From contig NZ_JPRH01000001.1 in assembly GCF_000737705.1 (NCBI RefSeq), forward strand, positions 806,001 to 870,000: 64,000 nucleotides of DNA. Reading direction: 5' to 3'. A program made the position numbers and the translations under genes. This DNA is from Chryseobacterium soli (GTDB taxonomy: Bacteria; Bacteroidota; Bacteroidia; Flavobacteriales; Weeksellaceae). This document shows positions 27,083-36,347 of the stretch, one piece after another (position 1 is the stretch's first letter; every line of letters begins with the position of its first letter). The notes beneath the pieces are model-generated. The model worked only from the letters and a program-made list of their open reading frames with translations. It searched no databases and was not told the DNA's origin.

Positions 27083-27814
27083 ATGAAATGTGTAATAGTA
27101 ACAGGAGGCTCCAGAGGAATCGGAAGAGCAATCTGTATTAAACTCGCAGAAGAAAAAAATTATCACCTGCTGATCAATTTTGCATCCAATGAAGAGGCTG
27201 CAAAAGCAACATTAGCCAAAGTAGAAGAACTTGGTGCTACAGGAGAAATCCTTAAATTTGATGTTGGAAATGCAGAAGAAACGCAAAGCGTTTTGGAACA
27301 GTGGCAGGAGAGAAACCCTGATGCAGTGGTAGAAGTGATCGTAAATAATGCAGGAATAACAAGAGACGGCCTGTTTATGTGGATGCAGAGAGAAGACTGG
27401 AACAGTGTGATTAACACGAGTTTAAATGGTTTTTTCAACGTGACGAATTTCTTTATTCAAAAATTATTACGGAATAAATACGGACGAATCATCAATATGG
27501 TATCAGTTTCCGGAGTGAAAGGAACAGCCGGCCAGACCAATTATTCTGCCGCGAAAGGAGCTTTGGTTGCCGCTACAAAGTCTCTCGCTCAGGAGATTGC
27601 TAAAAGGAATATCACGGTGAATGCCGTAGCACCCGGATTTATCAGAACAGATATGACGCAGGATTTTAATGAAGATGAATTGAAGGCTATGATTCCTGTC
27701 AACAGGTTTGGTGAAGCAGAAGAAGTAGCAGATCTGGTTGCATTCTTAGCGTCCAGAAAAGCTTCCTATATTACAGGAGAAGTAATTAATATTAACGGAG
27801 GAATTTACTCTTAA
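27083..27814 (+). CDS. 3-oxoacyl-ACP reductase (FabG/SDR), aryl polyene ketoreductase
   Basis: A short-chain dehydrogenase of 243 aa. The cofactor motif is TGGSRGIG, followed by VNNAGITRDG and the catalytic Ser/Tyr/Lys set in SVSGVKG...NYSAAKG. The family fit is FabG, using NADPH. Clustered with a KS, ACPs and dehydratases, it most likely reduces the 3-keto group after each polyene extension, like ApeQ of the E. coli aryl polyene system. It starts 19 bases after the WG-repeat gene. Confidence 0.9.
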   Translation: MKCVIVTGGSRGIGRAICIKLAEEKNYHLLINFASNEEAAKATLAKVEELGATGEILKFDVGNAEETQSVLEQWQERNPDAVVEVIVNNAGITRDGLFMWMQREDWNSVINTSLNGFFNVTNFFIQKLLRNKYGRIINMVSVSGVKGTAGQTNYSAAKGALVAATKSLAQEIAKRNITVNAVAPGFIRTDMTQDFNEDELKAMIPVNRFGEAEEVADLVAFLASRKASYITGEVININGGIYS

Positions 27815-27815
27815 A

Positions 27816-27901
27816 TAATGTAACAATACCAATCTACCAATGTTACTTTGACTTTAATACTATTGTTACATTGTTAAACTGATACACTGGTACATCAATT
27901 A
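27816..27901. repeat. AT-rich inverted repeat, ACP/KS-flanking family (copy A)
   Basis: AATGTAACAATA (27817-27828) is perfectly complementary to TATTGTTACATT (27861-27872). The element also holds TGATACACTGGTACA. The block AATAATGTAACAATA and the ACACTGGTA block recur in the elements at 29424 and 46764. Confidence 0.75.
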
Positions 27902-27922
27902 GGGTATTTTAAATATATAGAC

Positions 27923-29143
27923 ATGGAAAATAGGGTTGTAATTACCGGAATGGGAATTTATTCTTGCATCGGGCTCTCTTTAGAAGAGGTCAAGGAATCC
28001 CTATATCAAGGAAAATCCGGTATAGTTTTAGATCAGGAAAGAAAAGAATTTGGATTCAGATCCGGATTAACGGGTGTAGTTCCCAAGCCGGACCTGAAAA
28101 ACTATCTCAATAGAAGACAGCGCGTAAGCATGGGTGAAGAAAGTGAATATGCTTATCTCGCAACCCTGGATGCACTGGCACAAGCGAAAATCGGCCAGGA
28201 CTTTTTAGATCAGTACGAAGTCGGGATCTTATATGGAAATGACAGCGTTTCTAAAGCGGTTGTAGAATCCATAGACATCGCAAGAGAAAAAAAAGATACT
28301 ACTTTAATGGGCTCGGGAGCGATTTTTAAATCGATGAACTCCACCGTTACCATGAACCTTTCAACGATTTTTAAATTGAGAGGGATCAATCTTACCATCA
28401 GCGCGGCCTGTGCAAGCGGATCTCATTCTTTGGGATTAGCTTATATGATGATTAAAAATGGTTTTCAGGAAATGATCATTTGTGGCGGAGCTCAGGAAAC
28501 CAATAAATATTCTATGGCAAGTTTTGATGGTCTGGGTGTTTTTTCAGCAAGAGAAAATGAACCCGCCAAAGCCTCAAGACCTTTTGACGCTGACAGAGAC
28601 GGACTTATCCCTAGCGGAGGAGCTGCGAGTTTGGTGGTTGAAAGTCTGGAATCCGCACAAAGAAGAGGTGTGCCCATTCTTGCAGAAATTGTAGGCTATG
28701 GTTTCTCTTCCAATGGAGGACATATTTCTACTCCAAATGTAGACGGACCTGCTTTAGCCATGGACCGCGCACTAAAACAGTCCGGGTTAACAGCGAAGGA
28801 TATTGATTATATCAACGCGCACGCTACCTCTACACCCTTAGGAGATGCCAATGAAGCAAAGGCAATTTATGAGATCTTCGGAGGTGAAGTTCCGGTAAGT
28901 TCTACCAAATCTATGACGGGTCATGAATGCTGGATGGCAGGTGCCAGTGAAGTAATTTACTCTATTCTGATGATGCAGAATAATTTCGTTGCCCCGAATA
29001 TCAACCTGGAAAACCCTGATGATGAGGCTAAAAAGATAAATTTGGTCTCAAAAACGAAAAATCAAAAAATTGATGTATTTTTGTCGAATTCTTTCGGGTT
29101 TGGGGGTACCAATTCCGCATTAATTGTTAAAAAATTTGATTAA
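27923..29143 (+). CDS. Beta-ketoacyl-ACP synthase (KAS II type)
   Basis: A complete condensing enzyme of 406 aa. The nucleophile is Cys163 in SAACASGSH, and the decarboxylating histidines lie in NAHATSTPLGD and SMTGHECWM. It is one of four type II KS or KS-like proteins in this cluster, plus DarB. Probable role: extension, or the first condensation onto the aryl starter during polyene synthesis. The downstream ACP gene begins 4 bases after this stop, so KS and ACP are coupled. Confidence 0.92.
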   Translation: MENRVVITGMGIYSCIGLSLEEVKESLYQGKSGIVLDQERKEFGFRSGLTGVVPKPDLKNYLNRRQRVSMGEESEYAYLATLDALAQAKIGQDFLDQYEVGILYGNDSVSKAVVESIDIAREKKDTTLMGSGAIFKSMNSTVTMNLSTIFKLRGINLTISAACASGSHSLGLAYMMIKNGFQEMIICGGAQETNKYSMASFDGLGVFSARENEPAKASRPFDADRDGLIPSGGAASLVVESLESAQRRGVPILAEIVGYGFSSNGGHISTPNVDGPALAMDRALKQSGLTAKDIDYINAHATSTPLGDANEAKAIYEIFGGEVPVSSTKSMTGHECWMAGASEVIYSILMMQNNFVAPNINLENPDDEAKKINLVSKTKNQKIDVFLSNSFGFGGTNSALIVKKFD

Positions 29144-29147
29144 AAAC

Positions 29148-29408
29148 ATGGAAAGGGAAAAAATTGTTGCGATCGTTAATGATTTTTTGGTCAATGAATT
29201 TGAAGTTGACAGTGACGAAATCAGCAATGATGCCAACCTTAAAACAACGCTGGGCTTAGACAGTCTGGATTATATTGATATGGTGGTGATTATTGAATCT
29301 AATTTCGGAGTGAAATTAGGCGAAGCAGACTTTAAAAGAATGATCACGTTTGACGATTTCTATACGACGATCGAGAATAAAATTATTGAAAAAAAGCGTA
29401 ATTATTGA
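29148..29408 (+). CDS. Acyl carrier protein
   Basis: The 86-aa protein from the ATG at 29148 (MEREKIVAIV) has the phosphopantetheine site Ser39 in LGLDSLDYIDM. It is strongly acidic with the four-helix ACP pattern. An earlier in-frame start lies inside the KS gene and is less likely. It carries the growing chain as a thioester. Inverted repeats stand upstream of the KS and directly after this gene. Confidence 0.93.
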   Translation: MEREKIVAIVNDFLVNEFEVDSDEISNDANLKTTLGLDSLDYIDMVVIIESNFGVKLGEADFKRMITFDDFYTTIENKIIEKKRNY

Positions 29409-29423
29409 TTGAAACTTTATTTT

Positions 29424-29516
29424 TTAATAATGTAACAATAAAACAATGTACCAGTGTCATAACTATTTCAGCCGAAGTATTATGACACTGGTACACTGAT
29501 AAATTGGTAAACTGTA
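29424..29516. repeat. AT-rich inverted repeat, ACP/KS-flanking family (copy B)
   Basis: GTACCAGTGTCATAA (29448-29462) is exactly complementary to TTATGACACTGGTAC (29480-29494) around a 17-base loop with an inner TTC/GAA stem. It begins with AATAATGTAACAATA, shared with copy A. Confidence 0.8.
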
Positions 29517-29520
29517 AGTA

Positions 29521-30405
29521 ATGAACAAGTGGAAAGGTAAATCTAAAGGAACCATAGCAGGATATAAAATATTCGTCTGGTGCATTAGAAATGCCGGGAT
29601 CCGGAGTTCATATGTGGTGCTTTACTTCGTTGCGACCTATTACTTTTTATTTCTCAAAAAGAGCAACCGTTATATTTCTTACTATTTCAAAAAAAGGCTG
29701 GGATACAGCTTTTGGAAGACAAAAACAGCAGTATTTAAAAGCTATTTTACCTTCGGGAAAGTATTGATTGACAAAACTGCTATTTCTACAGGCTTAAGAG
29801 ATCGATTTACCTACGAATTTGACGGTGTTGAAAATCTCAAAAATCTTTTACAGGAGAAAAAAGGAGGGGTGCTAATCAGTGCCCATATCGGTAATTTCGA
29901 AATTGCAGAACACTTTTTTGCGGATATAGATTTTGACTGTCAGATCAATCTGGTGACTACTGATCAGGAAGTTACGGTCATTAAAGAATATCTGGAAAGT
30001 GTGGCGGTTAAAAAGAGCAATATCAAATTCATCTATGTGAAAGAGGATATGTCCCATATTTTCGATATCAATGCTGCATTATCCAAGAATGAGCTTATCT
30101 GCTTCACCGGAGACCGCTATTTTGAAGGTTCAAAATACCTCGAAGCAGATTTATTGGGAAAAAGTGCCAAATTTCCGGCCGGCCCATTCCTGATTGCTTC
30201 CAGATTAGGCGTTCCTGTTGTGTATGTGTACGTAATGAAAGAGAAAAACCTTCATTACCACCTGTATGCACGTGTTGCACAAAACATAAGAAACCGCGAT
30301 TCACAGGGACTTTTGAACTCTTATGTGCAAAACCTTGAATCTATGATTAAAAAATATCCCCTTCAATGGTTCAATTACTTTGATTTTTGGGATGATATTG
30401 ATTAA
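29521..30405 (+). CDS. LpxL/HtrB-like lysophospholipid or lipid acyltransferase
   Basis: The family's H-x4-E/D motif is visible in SAHIGNFEIAE, and the FPAGPFLIASRLGVPV block is typical of LpxL-type acyltransferases. An N-terminal hydrophobic helix anchors the protein to the inner membrane. The enzyme is 294 aa. In the Ape and flexirubin loci such enzymes are thought to transfer the aryl polyenoyl chain from ACP to a lipid or alcohol; here the acceptor is not known. It is also possible that it is a redundant lipid A acyltransferase. Confidence 0.83.
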   Translation: MNKWKGKSKGTIAGYKIFVWCIRNAGIRSSYVVLYFVATYYFLFLKKSNRYISYYFKKRLGYSFWKTKTAVFKSYFTFGKVLIDKTAISTGLRDRFTYEFDGVENLKNLLQEKKGGVLISAHIGNFEIAEHFFADIDFDCQINLVTTDQEVTVIKEYLESVAVKKSNIKFIYVKEDMSHIFDINAALSKNELICFTGDRYFEGSKYLEADLLGKSAKFPAGPFLIASRLGVPVVYVYVMKEKNLHYHLYARVAQNIRNRDSQGLLNSYVQNLESMIKKYPLQWFNYFDFWDDID

Positions 30406-30592
30406 TTTTTCTAATTTTATCACCAAAAACAAATAACAAAAACTCAAACCATTAAAACATTGTAAAGATTAGGGTTTTTTACAGCACTTTATGTACTGCC
30501 TTCTAAGGGAAAACATTACGTATTGTAAACAAAGTTAAAAACTTAGTGTTGAAACGATATCTTATCCTTACATAAAAACACATTTTTCTCCT

Positions 30593-32137
30593 TTGAAAAA
30601 AGAATACGACATACTTGTAATCGGAAGCGGTTTGGGGGGCCTTGTTTCGGCTCTTATTTTGGCTAAAGAAGGCTTGAAGGTTTGCGTATTGGAGAAAAAC
30701 AATCAATATGGGGGAAATCTGCAGACTTTTTCACGTGATAAGCTGATTTTTGACACAGGAGTTCATTATCTGGGAGGACTTTCAAAAGGTCAAAATCTCC
30801 ATCAGTTCTTTTCCTATCTCGAAATTATGGATGATCTTGAGCTCCAGAAAATGGATGAAGACGGCTATGACCGGATTACGTTCGGAGATGATGAGATTGA
30901 ATATCCGCATGCCCAGGGATACGATAATTTTGTGGAACAGCTTACGGCTTATTTTCCGGATGAAAAAGAAAACTTAGAAAGCTATTGCAATGAAATACAA
31001 TATGTTTGCGGACAGTTTCCACGGTATCATGTGGTAGGAAAAGATCAGTATAATGAAGAAATCCTACATCTCAATACCAAAAGATTCATTGAATCAGTTA
31101 CTCAGAACAAAAAACTGCAGTCTGTCCTGTTGGGTTCTAATTTCCTGTATGGCGGGGACTCTGAACATATTCCCTTTTATGTACATGCGCTGACGGTGAA
31201 TTCATATATCCAGAGTGCTTATAAATGTGTGAAAGGAGGAAGCCAGATTTCCAAGCTATTGATCAGAAAATTAAGACAATACGGAGCCGAAGTATACAAG
31301 CATTCTGAAGTTTCCGAAATGATCTTTAATGAAAATCAGATATTAACTGCTGTAAAAACCAGATCCGGTAAAGAATATGCCGCCAAACGATTTATTTCTA
31401 ATATAGAGATCCGTACCACCATACAGCTGATCGGTAATGACCGCCTGAAAAAATCTTTTCTCAACAGAGTTTTAAGCTGGGAGCCGGTATCATCATGCTT
31501 CAGTATTTATCTTGTTCTGAAACCTCAGTCGGTACGCAACTTTAATTACAACAGGTACCATTATTCTTCAGAAGAAATGGTATGGAATGCTTCCAGGTAC
31601 ACCAAAGACCAATGGCCTGAAACCTATATGCTTTCCTCAACCTCTTCAAAACATCATCCGGAATTTGCAGAAAGCCTTACGGCGATCTCCTACATGCATT
31701 TTGATGAGGTAAAAGGCTGGGAGAAAACCATCAATACCATTGCAGACGAACACGAAAGAGGAGCGGCATACGAAAAGTTTAAACTTGAAAAGGCGGAAAA
31801 AATGATTAACGTCTTGGAGAAGAAAGTTCCGGGTTTAAAACGATCTATCCATAAGGTGTATACTTCTTCTCCGCTGTCATACCGTGACTATATAGGAGGT
31901 TTTGACGGAAATATGTACGGATACATGAAAAGTTCTGAAAATCCGCTTAAAACCATGGTTTCTCCACGTACTAAAATTGACAATCTTTTCCTGACCGGAC
32001 AGTCGGTTAATATGCATGGAATTTTAGGAGTTACCATCGGGGCATTCAATACCTGTGCAGAGATTCTGGGAAAGGAACATATCGATGAACGCTTAACACA
32101 AATGATTAATACCAGTAAGAGTGAAGACAAATTGTAG
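30593..32137 (+). CDS. CrtI-like FAD/NAD(P)-dependent oxidoreductase (phytoene desaturase family)
   Basis: Starts at a TTG (MKKEYDILVIG). The FAD-binding motif VIGSGLGGLVSALIL and the downstream NNQYGGNL resemble carotenoid desaturases and retinol saturase-like enzymes. The C-terminus has the FLTGQSVNMHGILG block that closes the FAD site. At 514 aa the family length is right. In a flexirubin cluster it may desaturate or isomerise the polyene chain or oxidise an alkyl side chain. The substrate is inference; no carotenoid genes are present in the window. Confidence 0.85.
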   Translation: MKKEYDILVIGSGLGGLVSALILAKEGLKVCVLEKNNQYGGNLQTFSRDKLIFDTGVHYLGGLSKGQNLHQFFSYLEIMDDLELQKMDEDGYDRITFGDDEIEYPHAQGYDNFVEQLTAYFPDEKENLESYCNEIQYVCGQFPRYHVVGKDQYNEEILHLNTKRFIESVTQNKKLQSVLLGSNFLYGGDSEHIPFYVHALTVNSYIQSAYKCVKGGSQISKLLIRKLRQYGAEVYKHSEVSEMIFNENQILTAVKTRSGKEYAAKRFISNIEIRTTIQLIGNDRLKKSFLNRVLSWEPVSSCFSIYLVLKPQSVRNFNYNRYHYSSEEMVWNASRYTKDQWPETYMLSSTSSKHHPEFAESLTAISYMHFDEVKGWEKTINTIADEHERGAAYEKFKLEKAEKMINVLEKKVPGLKRSIHKVYTSSPLSYRDYIGGFDGNMYGYMKSSENPLKTMVSPRTKIDNLFLTGQSVNMHGILGVTIGAFNTCAEILGKEHIDERLTQMINTSKSEDKL

Positions 32138-33881
32138 GCGGCGTGCTGTCATTCATAACAGAATAAAGGGAAGTGAAGAATCTAAATTAATAAGTTTAGA
32201 AGTCTTCTGTAGCCGGAATGATAAAAAAAAGTACCTTTTTTTTATTGTTTTAATCCTCAGTCTCACATCTTGCGGGGTCAGAAAGTCAATACAACATATT
32301 CCTGATGTCCAGCAATATGCACTGGAGGTTCCAACGGTTAATAAGATCAACGATTCGACTTTTAACTACAATCAAAATTATTTAACCAAAAATAAACAAC
32401 AGCTGTGGGAACTTTATATCAAAGGAAATCCTTTACAGCTGGGATATAATAACGGAGCGCTGACTCAAAAACTGATGCAGCAGCAGGAAGAGATTTTCTT
32501 TTCCAAAGTGGAAGGTTTTGTTCCTTCAAAATTTAAGCAAAAACTGCTGAGAGGATTTCTGAAATGGTACAACCGGAAAATGTACCTGAATGTAAGGGAA
32601 GACTATCAGGCGGAATTGTATGGAATGTCTCAGTATTCATCAGACCGGTATGACTTTATTGCCCCCAAATACCTGAGAAGCCTTTATCTGCACGGAGCCC
32701 ACGATATCGGGCATGCAATGCAGGATCTGGCGGTAGTGGGATGCAGTTCTTTAGCCGTTTGGAATGAAAATACAGAGGATGGAGACCTTTTGATCGGGAG
32801 AAATTTTGATTTCTACGTCGGTGATGATTTTGCAAAAAATAAACTGGTGGAACTGGTAGAACCGGAGCAAGGTATTCCTTATCTGTCTGTAAGCTGGCCG
32901 GGAATGATCGGAGTGGTTTCCGGAATGAATAAAGAAGGAATTACCGTGACAATCAATGCAGGAAAGTCTAAAATTCCCTTAACGGCAAAAACACCTATTT
33001 CTCTGGTAACAAGGGAAATCTTACAGTATGCCAAAAATATAGACGAAGCGATTGCCATTGCTAAAAAAAGAAAAGTTTTCGTTTCAGAATCTATTTTGGT
33101 GGGAAGCGCCCACGATAGAACGGCTGTTATTATAGAAGTTTCACCTAATAATTTCGGTGTTTATAAAGTGCAGAACAGCAGCAAGATATTTTGTACCAAT
33201 CATTTTCAGTCAGAAGCGTATCAAGACGATAAGAGAAATCAGAAACATATCCTTGAAAGCCATTCGGAATACCGGTATGAAAAACTTCAGGAGCTCGTAC
33301 AGGAAAATAAAAAACTTACGCCTGAAAAGATGGCTGCCCTATTAAGAGACAAATCAGGACTGAAGGATGAAAAAATAGGATATGGGAATGAAAAGGCGAT
33401 CAATCAGCTTTTAGCCCATCATGCCGTTATATTTTCACCTGAAAAAAGATTGGTATGGGTTTCTTCGAATCCCTATCAGCTGGGAGAATTCGTCTGCTAC
33501 GATCTGAATACCATCTTTTCGGAAAACAGGCTGAAAAATGGAGAATTTGCCGTTTCAACATTCAATATCCCTAAAGATCCTTTTGTGAATTCTGTGGATT
33601 TTAAAAATTATGAAGCCTATAAAAAGCTGAGCTCAATAATAGAGGAAGCGATTGATCATAAAAAAGAATCTTTGACAGATGATTTTATTCGTCAATATCA
33701 GTCTTTAAATCCCGATCTTTGGCTGGTCTATGAACAGGCTGGCAGGTATTATTTTAACAGAAAAGAATATCAGAAAGCAAAAGCTGAATTTGAAAAAGCA
33801 CTGACAAAAGAAATTACCACTCTTCCTGATCAGAAAAAGGTAGAAAATTACCTGAAGAAAACAGAAAATAAACTAAGATGA
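32121..33881 (+). CDS. C45-type Ntn hydrolase/acyltransferase, lipoprotein-like; start probably frameshifted
   Basis: A Cys in VVGCSSLAVWNEN followed by DLLIGRNFDF matches the penicillin acyltransferase-like (C45) Ntn nucleophile region. The C-terminus adds TPR-like residues. The frame opens only with a GTG at 32121, overlapping the previous gene by 17 bases and giving an odd N-terminus. An ATG at 32218 lies one frame away. One extra A in its A8 run would read MIKKKYLFFIVLILSLTSC, a perfect lipoprotein signal. The true start is probably 32218 with a one-base indel or slippage. It may join or cleave acyl esters. Confidence 0.75.
   Translation: MKTNCRRRAVIHNRIKGSEESKLISLEVFCSRNDKKKYLFFIVLILSLTSCGVRKSIQHIPDVQQYALEVPTVNKINDSTFNYNQNYLTKNKQQLWELYIKGNPLQLGYNNGALTQKLMQQQEEIFFSKVEGFVPSKFKQKLLRGFLKWYNRKMYLNVREDYQAELYGMSQYSSDRYDFIAPKYLRSLYLHGAHDIGHAMQDLAVVGCSSLAVWNENTEDGDLLIGRNFDFYVGDDFAKNKLVELVEPEQGIPYLSVSWPGMIGVVSGMNKEGITVTINAGKSKIPLTAKTPISLVTREILQYAKNIDEAIAIAKKRKVFVSESILVGSAHDRTAVIIEVSPNNFGVYKVQNSSKIFCTNHFQSEAYQDDKRNQKHILESHSEYRYEKLQELVQENKKLTPEKMAALLRDKSGLKDEKIGYGNEKAINQLLAHHAVIFSPEKRLVWVSSNPYQLGEFVCYDLNTIFSENRLKNGEFAVSTFNIPKDPFVNSVDFKNYEAYKKLSSIIEEAIDHKKESLTDDFIRQYQSLNPDLWLVYEQAGRYYFNRKEYQKAKAEFEKALTKEITTLPDQKKVENYLKKTENKLR
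32146..32224. repeat. Intergenic repeat of the TGTCATTC...GAATGA type
   Basis: It begins CTGTCATTCATAAC and ends CCGGAATGATA, with AAGTGAAGAATCT and AGAAGTCTTC inside as loosely inverted halves. The same word set (CATTCAGAACG, GTGAAGAATCT) occurs at 44330-44456. The element's end coincides with the putative real start codon of the C45 gene. Confidence 0.6.
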
Positions 33882-34240
33882 TTCCTAAAAATATAAAACT
33901 CCTATTTTGCATTCCATTCGTTATTATTATCTGTTATTTAGGATATCTTATGAATAGATACAGTTCCATTCCTGACACTATACCCATTCATGGCTATGGA
34001 AACAATGCGGATGGATTTGGAAGTAAAAAATTTCTTTTTTTACCTGTTGTTCTCAACCTGATTATCCTGATGTTTATATGGATGTGTATCAGGAAACCGG
34101 ACTCAATGAAATTTTCCTTTGAAGTAAAAGAGGAAGATAAAGCCAAAACCTATTATATGCTTCAGATGGTGCTGGTAGTTATCGCCATATTTGTAACGAT
34201 TATGACGACTCTGTTATTTTCTGATGTGGTGTATGGGTAG
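33878..34240 (+). CDS. DUF1648-like membrane protein
   Basis: The 120-aa protein has three predicted membrane helices. The DTIPIHGYGNNADGFGSK stretch matches the DUF1648 motif (IPxHxxxxGxxD) seen in SdpI-like and related membrane proteins. It overlaps the C45 gene by 4 bases, so it is translated from the same mRNA. SdpI family members confer immunity to the SDP toxin in Bacillus; this one is too short to be a full SdpI. It stops one base before the convergent DCC gene ends. Confidence 0.78.
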   Translation: MIPKNIKLLFCIPFVIIICYLGYLMNRYSSIPDTIPIHGYGNNADGFGSKKFLFLPVVLNLIILMFIWMCIRKPDSMKFSFEVKEEDKAKTYYMLQMVLVVIAIFVTIMTTLLFSDVVYG

Positions 34241-34241
34241 A

Positions 34242-34607
34242 CTAGAATAGTATTTCGCAGCTTTTATCGTCACAGTGGAAGGAAATGATCTTTCTTTTTA
34301 CAGCCAGCTGGACATAAAGAAACTGTCCTAATCCTGAGACTTTCAGAAGATATAAAACCGGGATAAACAGCCAAAACACAGGAAGGCTTATCAAAATAAG
34401 ATAAATCGACTGGAAGCCATAATGCCAGCTTCCGTTGTAGGAAGCCATCTGCCGGAGAGCGAGTTTCCGGTCCAGCTTAGGAAAATATGGGGACGAAAGA
34501 AAATCTCTCAATGGTTTTTCCTGTATCAGCGAGAGCCAGTCAAACTTCTTGACCAGCTGTACAAATCGGCTGCATTTCGGACACCAGTTGTCATAAAAAA
34601 TAATCAT
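34242..34607 (-). CDS. DCC-family thiol-disulfide oxidoreductase
   Basis: The family's name-giving region is clear: FYDNWCPKCSRF with a redox CxxC (Cys9, Cys12). Length (121 aa) fits. A hydrophobic stretch (LIPVFWLFIPVLYLLK-like) suggests membrane association. DCC proteins often stand next to HTTM membrane proteins, as here. It is the last gene of a five-gene minus-strand set and may oxidise or isomerise the two cysteines of the small secreted protein encoded at the other end; that link is inference. Confidence 0.88.
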   Translation of the reverse strand: MIIFYDNWCPKCSRFVQLVKKFDWLSLIQEKPLRDFLSSPYFPKLDRKLALRQMASYNGSWHYGFQSIYLILISLPVFWLFIPVLYLLKVSGLGQFLYVQLAVKRKIISFHCDDKSCEILF

Positions 34608-34615
34608 AGGTTGGA

Positions 34616-35485
34616 TCAGTTACAGGGTTGGGATAATTCAATGGGATTTTCAAAAGCTTTCATGGCATTCCATTCTTTTTTATTGTATTCTTCCTTTACT
34701 TCACGGCTGTCGGCATTTTTCCCATTGATGACATAAGTAGTCTGGGAGGTATTGAGGTTTTCAAGAATAGAGGAAGGCTGTTTTTTATACCCTTCCCAGA
34801 AAGAGCCCCATTGTTTAGAGGATAATTTGATGGATTGCTGAGAACCGAAATTTCTTTTTCCAATATTATTTTCTTCTTTTGTAAGTCCTTTGATTTCAAA
34901 AATATAGTCTTCTCTGGAATCCTGTATTTTTAGAATAAGACCAGGCAATCCATAAAATTTATAAGGGCCATCCATGATCGGAATATCAGGCGTAAACCAG
35001 GCGGTCCATGTTCTTCCTCCGAATTCACAGACAGCTTTTTCGGCTTTATATCCGAAAACCTGTTCCGTATTTCCCGGCTGTATTTTCCAGTGTATAGGAC
35101 AGCTGGGATATTCCGTTACAAATGTTTTGATATACAGCCTTTCTTCCACAGTGATCTTTTTATCAACGATATTTTTGATGATCAATGACCTGAACAATGA
35201 TGTTTTGGTACTTGAAGGAATCCGCAAAGAACCTTTTGAGTCATTTTTAGCATATTCAGTGATTATTCTGGTTTTTAGAGAATCCTGCCTGAAATTTTCA
35301 TAGGATTCAAAAAAAGATGCCTGCCCATTACCTGTTATCAATGCGCAAAGTTCGGTAGTGTATTGAGTCACGCTTTGCGTAGGTTTCCATTTCATTTCAT
35401 AGATGATTTTATAGGACTGTGCGGCAAGAAAGCTGTTAAATACCGCTGACAGAAGGACTGTGAGCAGGAACTGTTTTAGTTTCAT
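34616..35485 (-). CDS. GLPGLI family protein
   Basis: I place the start at 35485 (MKLKQFLLTVLLS, then a signal cut near LAAQ), since the earlier frame start has no signal. The diagnostic motif FYGLPGLILKI is present near the middle. GLPGLI proteins (TIGR01200) are secreted Bacteroidetes proteins of unknown function, often found near TonB systems or peptide-like clusters. The gene overlaps the HTTM gene's 3' end by about 50 bases, indicating tight coupling. Confidence 0.88.
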   Translation of the reverse strand: MKLKQFLLTVLLSAVFNSFLAAQSYKIIYEMKWKPTQSVTQYTTELCALITGNGQASFFESYENFRQDSLKTRIITEYAKNDSKGSLRIPSSTKTSLFRSLIIKNIVDKKITVEERLYIKTFVTEYPSCPIHWKIQPGNTEQVFGYKAEKAVCEFGGRTWTAWFTPDIPIMDGPYKFYGLPGLILKIQDSREDYIFEIKGLTKEENNIGKRNFGSQQSIKLSSKQWGSFWEGYKKQPSSILENLNTSQTTYVINGKNADSREVKEEYNKKEWNAMKAFENPIELSQPCN

Positions 35486-36347
35486 TATAATAATTAAAAT
35501 AATAGGACGTAAGATTCCAGACAATCATGATGGCTGAGAAGAAAAAGAGATTGAAAAATAGGATGATTCCAACATGCATTGAGATTGTAAGTATCAGCCA
35601 ATATTTTCTCGTTTTATTCAGATTAATAAATAAAGGGTAAAAAAGCTCGATAATAATTGTTCCCCATCCAAAAATGATATAAAAAACCGGATTCTGTATA
35701 TAATCTCCCAGCGCGACAAATTTGTATAAATTGGGCAGGTGGATTGCCTTCCAGATTGATTCTCCGTTCCACCAGTTAAATCCCAGTATCTTATCAAGTC
35801 CGGAGAAAAAATAAGCAATACAAACGTGAATCTGGATGAGTCTTTTGCATAGCGTCAAAGACTGGACGTTTCGGGATAATTTTGGAAATAATCTCTGCTG
35901 TAGAGAAAAAAAAGAGCTTGAAGGGAAAAGAATAATGTAAAATAAAGACATGCTCGTGAAAAAATCGGCGCCATAAAAAAAGAGACTGCCGGATTTCACA
36001 AAAGAAACCTGCAGAATAAGAAGGAATACGGCACTGATCCTGCTGAAAAATCCTGAAATAATCAAAATGCATAAAATTACATAGGTGTATTTAAATAGTA
36101 GTATTGATTGATTTTCGGTAAAATAGCCATTCAGGAATCCTAATATTTTATCTATTGTTAAGACATCAAACGTATTGTAAGCGGTGTGTAATTCCAGGGG
36201 TATGATGCTGTGATTGGTGTAAAGCAGATCAAAATCACTCCAGAATGATAAAAAATGAACCAATACAATGATTCCTATTGCGATCCGAAAGAATACAATG
36301 AATTCAGGAGAAAAGGATTTTGCAAAAAAGGTCTGTAAAGTTTTCAT
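35436..36347 (-). CDS. HTTM domain membrane protein (SdpB/VKGC-like)
   Basis: A 303-aa protein with many membrane segments (for instance IVFFRIAIGIIVLVHFLSFW and VFLLILQVSFV). The layout of the HTTM family is RIxxG near the start and later QIHVCIAYFFSGLDK and WWNGESIW. HTTM includes bacterial homologues of vitamin K gamma-carboxylase and SdpB, the SDP toxin maturation protein. It overlaps the upstream membrane-anchored gene by 4 bases (ATGA) and the GLPGLI gene downstream. Role in peptide maturation is inferred from this neighbourhood. Confidence 0.83.
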   Translation of the reverse strand: MKTLQTFFAKSFSPEFIVFFRIAIGIIVLVHFLSFWSDFDLLYTNHSIIPLELHTAYNTFDVLTIDKILGFLNGYFTENQSILLFKYTYVILCILIISGFFSRISAVFLLILQVSFVKSGSLFFYGADFFTSMSLFYIILFPSSSFFSLQQRLFPKLSRNVQSLTLCKRLIQIHVCIAYFFSGLDKILGFNWWNGESIWKAIHLPNLYKFVALGDYIQNPVFYIIFGWGTIIIELFYPLFINLNKTRKYWLILTISMHVGIILFFNLFFFSAIMIVWNLTSYYFNYYNETKTVPAHSPSVSGI

